Origin: Deltaproteobacteria bacterium
GTDB lineage: Bacteria; Desulfobacterota; WTBG01
Length of the DNA: 5,545 nucleotides
Assembly: GCA_013139225.1 (NCBI GenBank)
Contig: WTBG01000041.1
Location: forward strand, 1 to 5,545
Direction of reading: 5' to 3'
The translations under genes were made by a program, and so were the position numbers. Shown in pieces: positions 1-4,782 of this stretch (positions are counted from its first letter, which is position 1; each line of letters starts with the position of its first letter). A model generated the notes under the pieces. It did not search any database. It saw only the letters and a list, made by a program, of their open reading frames with translations, and was not told the origin of the DNA.

Positions 1-355
1 TCCATACCTCTTCGGTATAGCATATAAGGGCTTCCGGGTGGCTTTCCATAAACTTCATTTGCAAATAAAGTTTATCTTTAAGCCACAGATCATCTGAATC
101 GAGGAAGGAAATATAATCACCCTGAGCATGCTTAATTCCCCTGTTCCTGGCAGCGCTAACCCCTTGACGCTCCTGATAAATATAGGCCAGTTTGGGGATG
201 TAAGATGACACGATCACTTTCGTCTCATCTGTAGAACCATCATCAACGATAATCAGCTCCAGGTCATTATAGCTCTGGGAAAGAACCGAGTCTATAGCTT
301 CTCTTAAGGTGTGGGCTCGATTGTAAGTGGGAATAATAACACTAACTTTGGGCAT
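1..355 (-). CDS. Family 2 glycosyltransferase, N-terminal part (cut by window edge)
   Basis: This is the first 118 codons of a GT-A fold, family 2 glycosyltransferase; the rest lies beyond the left edge. Translation from the ATG at 353-355 starts MPKVSVIIPTYNRAHTL, the usual opening beta strand of the family. Next come IIVDDGSTDET (nucleotide-binding Asp pair at residues 38-39), SAARNRGI (67-74) and FLDSDDLW, whose DSDD at 86-89 is the metal and sugar-nucleotide binding DXD motif. Family members usually transfer a sugar from a nucleotide sugar onto a growing surface polysaccharide, lipopolysaccharide or glycan at the cytoplasmic face of the membrane; donor and acceptor cannot be read from this fragment. 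No strong ribosome binding site precedes the ATG. It has the same orientation as mqnB but is 216 bp away across a repeat, so it probably belongs to a separate cell-surface gene cluster. The family call is firm; the specific function is unknown. Confidence 0.93.
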   Translation of the reverse strand, partial: MPKVSVIIPTYNRAHTLREAIDSVLSQSYNDLELIIVDDGSTDETKVIVSSYIPKLAYIYQERQGVSAARNRGIKHAQGDYISFLDSDDLWLKDKLYLQMKFMESHPEALICYTEEVW

Positions 356-369
356 AATGATTTTTAACT

Positions 370-400
370 ACTCTTTAATAAATATACTCTCGCAAAGAGT
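370..400. repeat. Small inverted repeat upstream of the glycosyltransferase gene
   Basis: A perfect 7-bp inverted repeat, ACTCTTT at 370-376 and AAAGAGT at 394-400, surrounds a 17-nt AT-rich centre. A shorter alternative hairpin pairs ACTCT (386-390) with AGAGT (396-400) over the loop CGCAA. It lies 15 bp upstream of the glycosyltransferase start and could be a leader hairpin or a protein-binding dyad. No T-tract follows on the minus strand, so it is not a convincing terminator. Confidence 0.35.
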
Positions 401-416
401 CCAATTTACCCCTTAC

Positions 417-512
417 TTGTCATTCCTGCGAAACCGGTCCTCGACCTGATCTGGTAGCAGGAATCCAGTAATTTCAGATTGTTATGGACTCCCACCTTCG
501 CTGGAGTGACTC
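417..512. repeat. Interspersed-type palindromic repeat
   Basis: This non-coding block has nested inverted repeats. ATTCCTGC (422-429) pairs with GCAGGAAT (457-464). The outer arms GTCATTCC (419-426) and GGAGTGAC (503-510) pair with one G-T wobble. A second hairpin pairs ACTCC (488-492) with GGAGT (503-507), and GGTC (436-439) can pair with GACC (443-446). The wording (CATTCCTGCGAAA, then GCAGGAATCCAG, then GGACTCCC, then GGAGTGAC) resembles a very common class of dispersed intergenic palindromes seen from memory in many proteobacterial genomes. Only one copy is in the window, so its multicopy nature is inferred. It lies just downstream of mqnB and may act as a transcript-end structure. Confidence 0.6.
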
Positions 513-571
513 GATTTTTGACTTTTTACGAGCCGAGCAAGCCGCAATAAATGGCTACTGCAAATTCTGGG

Positions 572-1207
572 TTAAAAGTTGGCACAAGATATGTGGAAAG
601 AGAGGAGTTTTTCAAGACAAGTTTTTACGTTTTGCCTGAAGGATTCTTCGCTGTGTTTAAATGCAAAATCACTTATTCCTTTAAACAATCTTATAGGAAT
701 ACCGTAATGCGTAGATACAAACGCGTACCCATAACCCTCCATATCCACAAAGTTTGCGTATTTGGCCACTCTTTCGGAATCTTCTTTCATAAATATAGGG
801 TGATCACTGGTGGCAAGAATATTTAAGCCCCCCCTTTCTTCATTTAGAATAATATCCGGAAAGGATGATGAAAAGAGTTTGCCCGGTTTGGGTCTTGAGA
901 ATTCCACGGGATCGTATTTTACCACCTTGTCCATCTCAATGACAGCGCCTATTGAAAATTTGTCAGAAAGAGAACCAGCTATTCCATAGTTTATAATTTT
1001 TGTAATCGAATTGCCTCTATTCGTCTCCCCCTGAATTAAATCGGAGAGAGAGAAAGCGCCCTTCATAGACCCCATACCTGTAATTACAAGAGAAATATTC
1101 CCCCCTTTGTACAGGTCATAAAACTCGCTTTTATCCTGCTTCTTTAAGTCATGATAATCTATAAAAGGTCTTGCCTCTATCTCTGTAGCGAAAACAAGTA
1201 TAATCAT
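572..1207 (-). CDS. mqnB: Futalosine hydrolase MqnB
   Basis: Cytoplasmic nucleoside hydrolase of the futalosine menaquinone pathway, which cleaves futalosine to hypoxanthine and dehypoxanthine futalosine. It is 211 residues from the chosen start, normal for the family. It shows the purine nucleosidase/phosphorylase fold landmarks: MIILVFATEIEARP at the N-terminus with a probable catalytic-side Glu near residue 9, the glycine-rich strand INYGIAGSL (72-80), VDMEGYGYA (154-162) with substrate-contacting Glu157, and KGISDFAF (176-183) with the likely proton-donating Asp180. The start is set at ATG 1205-1207. A frame extension to 1261 adds only 18 residues and they are encoded by the flanking repeat, while MIILVFATE matches the usual family N-terminus. 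The region before the ATG (GGGATGGAAT) is only a weak ribosome binding site. It follows mqnD on the same strand but is separated from it by the inserted GxxExxY unit. It could act on 6-amino-6-deoxyfutalosine instead of futalosine; sequence alone does not decide. Confidence 0.9.
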   Translation of the reverse strand: MIILVFATEIEARPFIDYHDLKKQDKSEFYDLYKGGNISLVITGMGSMKGAFSLSDLIQGETNRGNSITKIINYGIAGSLSDKFSIGAVIEMDKVVKYDPVEFSRPKPGKLFSSSFPDIILNEERGGLNILATSDHPIFMKEDSERVAKYANFVDMEGYGYAFVSTHYGIPIRLFKGISDFAFKHSEESFRQNVKTCLEKLLSFHISCANF

Positions 1208-1228
1208 ATTCCATCCCAGCAGGAATTT

Positions 1229-1255
1229 ACCGCAGAGATCGCGGAGCACACAGAG
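1229..1255 (+). repeat. Left terminal inverted repeat (9-nt modules)
   Basis: ACC followed by modules GCAGAGATC, GCGGAGCAC and the start of ACAGAGAAT. It pairs in inverted orientation with 1651-1677, with 4 mismatches. It lies just past the stop codon of the GxxExxY gene and inside the spurious N-terminal extension of mqnB. Confidence 0.75.
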
Positions 1256-1257
1256 AA

Positions 1258-1650
1258 TCAAGGGAAATTATTAACAACTCTCTTTATGCCGTTTTTTAAT
1301 ATCTTAACATTGAAGTTAATTAGCAACCCGACTCTACAATCAGACAACTTCAGATAAGACATTAATTGTGCTTGATGAATTGGTAAGAGCTTTTCTACCG
1401 ACTTTATTTCTACAATGACTTCGTTTTCTATCATCAAATCCAAGCGATAACCACATTCAAGCTTTACACCTCGATAGACAATAGGGAGTGGTTTCTGCTG
1501 CTCAACTTTCAAACCCGCTTTTACAAGATCATATACCATGCATACTTCATAAGCAGATTCGAGAAGTCCTGGCCCTAGTGCGCGGTGAATATTAATAGCC
1601 ACACCAATGATTGTTTCTGTTATCTTGTTAAGTTTTTCTTCTTTATTCAA
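1258..1650 (-). CDS. GxxExxY protein, PD-(D/E)XK nuclease-like
   Basis: A 130-residue protein of the GxxExxY family, which Pfam places with PD-(D/E)XK nuclease-fold domains. Its cellular role is not established. The name motif is GPGLLESAY with Gly28, Glu31 and Tyr34. Further on are YRLDLMIEN with Asp71, VEIKS with Glu81 and Lys83 (the classic D...ExK nuclease pattern) and HQAQLMSY with Gln95 and Tyr99 (a QxxxY motif like that of RecB-type nucleases). All putative catalytic residues are kept, and the length fits the family (about 125-130). The only plausible start in this frame is TTG at 1648-1650: no ATG or GTG lies upstream before a stop, and the TTG sits directly against the repeat module GCGGAG, so spacing to a ribosome binding site is abnormally short. 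The true start is therefore uncertain. It has no link to menaquinone synthesis and looks like an insertion between mqnD and mqnB. Confidence 0.88.
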   Translation of the reverse strand: MNKEEKLNKITETIIGVAINIHRALGPGLLESAYEVCMVYDLVKAGLKVEQQKPLPIVYRGVKLECGYRLDLMIENEVIVEIKSVEKLLPIHQAQLMSYLKLSDCRVGLLINFNVKILKNGIKRVVNNFP

Positions 1651-1677
1651 CTCCGCGTTCTCCGCGCTCTCTGCGGT
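1651..1677 (-). repeat. Right terminal inverted repeat (9-nt modules)
   Basis: On the minus strand it reads ACC, then GCAGAGAGC, GCGGAGAAC and GCGGAG, running straight into the TTG start of the GxxExxY gene. It is open in the same frame as that gene (Thr-Ala-Glu-Ser-Ala-Glu-Asn-Ala-Glu) but has no start codon of its own. Its outermost base is the last base of the mqnD stop codon. Confidence 0.75.
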
Positions 1678-2468
1678 TAGATAATTTCTTTTGCCATATT
1701 AAAAAGTTTGTCTACAGCTCTTCTTCCATCTTCTCCAAGAGAAAGTGAATAATCATTGACATAAAGGTCAATATGCTTTTTTATAACATCCTTTTCCATC
1801 TCCTGAGCATGTTCTCTCACATAAGAATAAATGGGAGAATTTTGATATTCCTTTTCACTAAGTGCCCTGCTGATGGAATCATGTAAAGCCTTTGTAAATT
1901 CTTTGACAAACTTAGTTGGAAGTTCTCTCCTTGAGACAATTCCGCCCAGCGGTATAGGCATCTTGCTTAAATTTTCCCACCACTTACCAAGGTCTGCTAC
2001 TTCAGCAAGCCCATAGTTTTTGTAAGTAAACCGTCCTTCGTGGATGATCACACCAAAATCTACAAGACCTTCCTCTACTGCAGGCATAATCTGGCTAAAC
2101 GGCATAAAAACTTTTCTCCCCTCGTTTTTTGCGTAGAGGCTGAAGAGCAGGTTTGCTGTGGTATAGCGACCCGGAATAGCTATTTTTGCATCTTTCATTT
2201 TTTTTACATTTTTTTCCTTTGCCACCAGAAGTGGTCCGCAGTTTTCCCCTAAGGCAGCACCGGAATCTAAAAGATTGTAATGATCCATAACCTGCATGGC
2301 GGTATAAATCGAGACCTTTGAAATATCCAACTCATGGTTTAATACTTTGTGATTCAACTCCTCGACATCAACAATAGTCAGGTTCAGGTTAAATTGATTC
2401 GAGTTTATAAGATGATAAAACATAAAGGTGTCATTTGGACAGGGTGAAATCCCCAATTTGATTTTCAT
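1677..2468 (-). CDS. mqnD: 1,4-dihydroxy-6-naphthoate synthase MqnD
   Basis: This enzyme converts cyclic dehypoxanthine futalosine to 1,4-dihydroxy-6-naphthoate, the first naphthoquinol ring of the futalosine pathway. It has a periplasmic-binding-protein-like fold but no signal peptide, so it acts in the cytoplasm. At 263 residues it is slightly shorter than typical members (about 270-280). Diagnostic motifs are LGISPCPNDTFMFY (5-18), GPLLVAK (78-84), IPGRYTTANLL (98-108), VIIHEGRFTY (140-149) and PIPLGG (171-176). His143 corresponds to the catalytic histidine reported for the Thermus enzyme, where it is His145. The ATG at 2466-2468 is preceded by a good AGGATAGGA ribosome binding site that lies across the ubiE stop codon. 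Only 4 bp separate ubiE and mqnD, so they are surely cotranscribed and probably translationally coupled. Its stop codon touches the inserted GxxExxY unit. Confidence 0.95.
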   Translation of the reverse strand: MKIKLGISPCPNDTFMFYHLINSNQFNLNLTIVDVEELNHKVLNHELDISKVSIYTAMQVMDHYNLLDSGAALGENCGPLLVAKEKNVKKMKDAKIAIPGRYTTANLLFSLYAKNEGRKVFMPFSQIMPAVEEGLVDFGVIIHEGRFTYKNYGLAEVADLGKWWENLSKMPIPLGGIVSRRELPTKFVKEFTKALHDSISRALSEKEYQNSPIYSYVREHAQEMEKDVIKKHIDLYVNDYSLSLGEDGRRAVDKLFNMAKEII

Positions 2469-2469
2469 A

Positions 2470-2480
2470 TTCCTATCCTT
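2470..2480 (-). promoter_or_regulatory. Ribosome binding site of mqnD overlapping the ubiE stop
   Basis: On the minus strand the sequence AAAGGATAGGA runs through the ubiE stop codon (TAG, 2473-2475) and lies just upstream of the mqnD ATG. The overlap of stop codon and Shine-Dalgarno sequence suggests translational coupling between the two genes. Confidence 0.7.
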
Positions 2481-3168
2481 TCGTTCCTACATGAATATAA
2501 GCAATGCCAAAAGTTAAAGGTATGCAATAAACATGATTAAAACCTGCCTTGAGAAGTTTTTTCTTGAACCCTTCCGGTTTTGGAAATGATTCAATTGAGT
2601 CAGCAAGATATCGGTATGCTCCTCTGTCTCCAGAAATGATACCGCCCATTAAGGGCATAACCTTCTCAAGATAAAATTGATAAAAAGGTTTAATAATAGG
2701 ATTAATCTTGTTTGAAAAATCGAGGACAATCAATTTTGAACCGGATTTCAAAACCCTAAAAACCTCACTTAACCCCTTGTCCATGTTTGCTAAATTTCTT
2801 ATACCAAAACCGACAATAGCTCCATCATAACTATTATCTTTAAAAGAAATTTTTTCGCCGTCGCCAACTATAAGCTCAGGCTGATTGCCCTTTGAATGTT
2901 TTTGCCTGCCACAAACAAGCATTTCCCTGCAGAAATCATAAGATACTACTTTTATGGGGTCCCTGACATTCTTTAAGATGGCAACACTCAAGGGAAGGGT
3001 TCCAGCACAAAAATCCAAATAATTACCACCAGGTTGTACGCATAAGTTTTCTACAGCTTTCCTCCTCCATCTTCTGTCAATACCAAATGAGAGGAGTGTA
3101 TTCAAAAAGTCATATTTTTCTGCTATTGAGGCAAACTTTTCCTTAACGAACTTTTTTTTATTCTCCAT
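2473..3168 (-). CDS. ubiE: Demethylmenaquinone methyltransferase (UbiE/MenG family)
   Basis: S-adenosylmethionine-dependent C-methyltransferase that converts demethylmenaquinone to menaquinone, the last step. At 231 residues it has the family's normal length. The first family signature is FASIAEKYDFLNTLLSFGIDR followed by WRR (12-36); the second is FGIRNLANMDKGLSEVFRVL (121-140), followed by LIVLDFS (146-152) and YRYLADSIESFP (185-196). The SAM motif I reads LDFCAGTLPLS (51-61): the Gly-Thr pair is kept but the usual GTGD form is replaced by GTLP. The ATG at 3166-3168 has an AAGAGAG ribosome binding site 2-8 nt upstream. It is the first gene of the minus-strand run and lies 4 bp ahead of mqnD. 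Because mqn genes surround it, menaquinone is the likely substrate series; a role in ubiquinone synthesis is unlikely but not excluded by the sequence. Confidence 0.93.
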   Translation of the reverse strand: MENKKKFVKEKFASIAEKYDFLNTLLSFGIDRRWRRKAVENLCVQPGGNYLDFCAGTLPLSVAILKNVRDPIKVVSYDFCREMLVCGRQKHSKGNQPELIVGDGEKISFKDNSYDGAIVGFGIRNLANMDKGLSEVFRVLKSGSKLIVLDFSNKINPIIKPFYQFYLEKVMPLMGGIISGDRGAYRYLADSIESFPKPEGFKKKLLKAGFNHVYCIPLTFGIAYIHVGTKG

Positions 3169-3206
3169 ATCTCTCTTATTGTTTAAAATTGCTCTATGGA
3201 TGGTAC

Positions 3207-3233
3207 TTGCAATCTTATCTTATATATGATAAT
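3207..3233 (+). promoter_or_regulatory. Candidate promoter of mqnL-mqnP
   Basis: TTGCAA (3207-3212) and GATAAT (3228-3233) form a sigma-70-like pair on the plus strand with a short 15-nt spacer. The -10 element is good (5 of 6), the -35 is moderate and the spacing is suboptimal. It would give a leader of about 100 nt. Confidence 0.25.
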
Positions 3234-3267
3234 TTCCCAATCTATATTAAAAAAAATCCAATTTCAA
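3212..3267 (-). promoter_or_regulatory. Candidate promoters of ubiE-mqnD-mqnB
   Basis: Two sigma-70-like pairs are visible on the minus strand. One is TTGAAA (3262-3267) with a 17-nt spacer and TAGATT (3239-3244). The other is TTGGGA (3235-3240) with a 17-nt spacer and TAAGAT (3212-3217). Both are imperfect, and AT-rich DNA gives chance matches easily. Each would leave a leader of some 40-70 nt before the ubiE ATG. Confidence 0.3.
3215..3232. promoter_or_regulatory. 18-bp AT-rich palindrome, candidate operator
   Basis: TTATCTTATATATGATAA is an 18-bp palindrome with one mismatched pair (positions 6 and 13). It lies in the gap between two divergent operons and overlaps candidate -10 elements on both strands, which is where a shared repressor or activator site would be expected. 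No regulator family is assigned. Confidence 0.35.
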
Positions 3268-3278
3268 TAACAAATTGG
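3258..3278. promoter_or_regulatory. Perfect 7-7-7 dyad, candidate operator
   Basis: CCAATTT (3258-3264) and AAATTGG (3272-3278) form a perfect 7-bp inverted repeat around a 7-nt spacer. The geometry suits a dimeric helix-turn-helix regulator, and the site overlaps the better candidate -35 element of the minus-strand operon. It is second to the 18-bp palindrome, about 26 bp away from edge to edge. Confidence 0.35.
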
Positions 3279-3332
3279 CATGATTTGCTGCAAAAACTTA
3301 AGCCAAGGAATGAGCAGCTTGATATTATAAAC

Positions 3333-3348
3333 AGAGGAGATGCTATTG
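3333..3348 (+). promoter_or_regulatory. Ribosome binding site that selects a TTG start for mqnL
   Basis: AGAGGAG (3333-3339) abuts the ATG at 3340 with no spacing, which would be non-functional for that codon. It sits 6 nt ahead of the in-frame TTG at 3346-3348, a normal distance. The TTG therefore looks like the real start, adding support from the family-typical N-terminus MAFKNFQVFI. Confidence 0.65.
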
Positions 3349-4782
3349 GCTTTTAAGAATTTTCAGGTGTTTATTCATCATCTGGATAAACAGGGCGAAC
3401 TGGCAAGGATTAAAACGGAGGTCTCAACTGACCTTGAAATAAGTGAGATTACAGACAGGGTCTCTAAAAAACATGGTAAGGCCCTTTTTTTCGAGAATGT
3501 TAAAGGTTCTTCCTTCCCGGTAGTTACCAATGCATTTGGCAGCTTCAAGCGAATTGAGATGGCCTTTGGCCGAAGCGCCGATGAGCTGGCAAAGAAGATA
3601 GAAGAGCTCTTTAAACCTCAGGTCCCGGAGGGAATTGCAAGCAAAATCAAGCTTATCCCAAAACTAATTGAACTTGCCAAAACTCCACCCAAAATGGTAA
3701 CCAGCGCACCCTGTCAGGATGTGGTGCATTCTGATCCTGACCTTTCCATCATTCCGGTCATAAAGTGCTGGCCAGGGGATGGTGGTAAATTCATTACTCT
3801 CCCCATGGTCATCACCAAATCCATAGAAGATTCCACACGCAACATGGGTATGTACCGCATACAGATTTATGACAAAAACACCACGGGCATGCACTGGCAT
3901 ATCCACAAAGATGGAGCTAATCACTTTTTCCAGTATTTACAGGCCAACAAGCGCATGGAAGCCGCTATTGCTATAGGGGGTGATCCGGCAACTATCTATT
4001 CTTCCACTGCACCTCTACCACCAGGAATTGACGAATTTCTATTGGCTGGTTTCTTAAGAGAAAAAGCTATTGATATTGTAAAATGTAAAACAGTGAATAT
4101 TGAAGTGCCGGCGGAAGCAGAGTTTATCATTGAGGGATATATTGATCCCAATGAGAGGAAACCTGAGGGGCCCTTTGGTGATCATACAGGTTTTTATTCG
4201 CCTGTTGATGAATATCCCGTTTTTCATGTGACCTGCATAACCCATCGCAAAAATGCTGTTTACCCGACAACTGTTGTAGGCCCCCCTCCCATGGAGGACT
4301 GTTATTTAGCAAAAGTAACAGAAAGAATCTTCCTGCCACTTATTAAAATGGTTGTTCCAGAAATCATAGACATGAATCTACCTATGGAAGGAGTTTTTCA
4401 CAACTGCGCTATCATATCGATAAAAAAGTCCTATCCCTTGCAGGCTCAGAAAGTAATGCACGCGCTCTGGGGCATGGGACAAATGATGAACACAAAGATC
4501 ATCATTGTCATGGACTCAGATGTTGATGTTCAAGATTTGAAAAAGGTTGCATGGAAAGCTTTCAGCAATATCGACCCTAAAAGAGATTTAACCATAACTT
4601 CCGGTCCTCTTGATGTCCTTGACCATTCTTCACCCTATCCTCTTCACGGCTCCAAGCTGGGCATAGATGCCACAAGAAAGATAAAAGGAGAAACAGAACG
4701 CCCCTGGCCAGATGAAATCAAAATGAGTGAAGAGATTATAAATCTTGTGAACTCAAAATGGAAAGACTATGGTATTTCTTAA
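3346..4782 (+). CDS. mqnL: Menaquinone biosynthesis decarboxylase, UbiD family (MqnL)
   Basis: A prenylated-FMN-dependent decarboxylase of the UbiD family, expected to remove the carboxylate of prenylated 1,4-dihydroxy-6-naphthoate. It has 478 residues from the TTG at 3346 (480 if the ATG at 3340 is used), normal for the family. Key cofactor residues are present: NMGMYR at 166-171 (Asn166 and Arg171), Glu230 in IDEFLLAGFL, and EGPFGDHTG at 274-282 with Glu274 and Asp279; these match the Asn-Arg and Glu-Arg-Glu network known in UbiD and Fdc1, with Asp in place of the last Glu. Also conserved are MHWHIHKDGANH (182-193) and VVGPPPMED (310-318). No membrane segment or signal is seen. The start choice rests on the AGAGGAG spacing. 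It overlaps mqnP by 14 nt, implying coupling. Maturation needs a UbiX-type flavin prenyltransferase, which is not in the window. Context, not sequence, favours the menaquinone role over ubiquinone. Confidence 0.92.
   Translation: MAFKNFQVFIHHLDKQGELARIKTEVSTDLEISEITDRVSKKHGKALFFENVKGSSFPVVTNAFGSFKRIEMAFGRSADELAKKIEELFKPQVPEGIASKIKLIPKLIELAKTPPKMVTSAPCQDVVHSDPDLSIIPVIKCWPGDGGKFITLPMVITKSIEDSTRNMGMYRIQIYDKNTTGMHWHIHKDGANHFFQYLQANKRMEAAIAIGGDPATIYSSTAPLPPGIDEFLLAGFLREKAIDIVKCKTVNIEVPAEAEFIIEGYIDPNERKPEGPFGDHTGFYSPVDEYPVFHVTCITHRKNAVYPTTVVGPPPMEDCYLAKVTERIFLPLIKMVVPEIIDMNLPMEGVFHNCAIISIKKSYPLQAQKVMHALWGMGQMMNTKIIIVMDSDVDVQDLKKVAWKAFSNIDPKRDLTITSGPLDVLDHSSPYPLHGSKLGIDATRKIKGETERPWPDEIKMSEEIINLVNSKWKDYGIS

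Larger units (their letters stand above)
1229..1677. mobile_element. Putative GxxExxY unit bounded by inverted repeats of 9-nt modules
   Basis: The two ends are 27-bp imperfect inverted repeats (1229-1255 and 1651-1677), identical at 23 of 27 positions by my alignment. Read inward, each is ACC followed by three 9-nt modules of the form GC(A/G)GAGNNC. The left modules are GCAGAGATC, GCGGAGCAC and ACAGAGAAT; the right ones, on the minus strand, are GCAGAGAGC, GCGGAGAAC and GCGGAGTTG. The GxxExxY ORF fills almost all the space between. The right end starts at the last base of the mqnD stop codon, and the left end is 21 bp before the mqnB start. No transposase is present and I see no clean target-site duplication; AATTT lies near both outer edges, but directly adjacent only on the left. 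Mobility is inferred from the bounded structure and from its position inside an otherwise tight operon. Confidence 0.55.

Noticed and set aside
356..410. Sigma-70 promoter for the glycosyltransferase gene
   Set aside because: A TATATT element and a TTGGAC element are present on the minus strand, but only 12 nt separate them.
417..530. Rho-independent terminator after mqnB
   Set aside because: Read in the mqnB direction, none of the hairpins is followed by a run of T; the T-rich part lies on the wrong side.
551..826. 91-residue plus-strand ORF
   Set aside because: It is antisense to mqnB, has no recognisable family features and is low-complexity in the manner of a shadow frame.
1151..1357. 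68-residue plus-strand ORF across the left repeat
   Set aside because: It overlaps mqnB and the GxxExxY gene on the opposite strand, and part of it is only the repeat translated (AEIAEHTEN).
1229..1677. CRISPR array or toxin-antitoxin pair
   Set aside because: The 9-nt modules are too short and have no spacers, and only one gene is present, without a partner ORF.
2040..2252. 70-residue plus-strand ORF
   Set aside because: It lies fully antisense inside mqnD, whose coding evidence is strong.
3275..3290. Sigma-54-like sequence TTGGCATGATTTGCTG upstream of mqnL
   Set aside because: The GG and GC elements are two bases too close together compared with the strict -24/-12 spacing, so it is unlikely to be functional.
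3319..3330. TTGATATTATAA as a -10 element for mqnL
   Set aside because: It is too close to the start codon to leave room for the clear ribosome binding site, and no -35 element lies at the right distance.
3664..4339. Three minus-strand ORFs of 63-86 residues
   Set aside because: All lie antisense inside the well-supported UbiD-family gene and show no family features.
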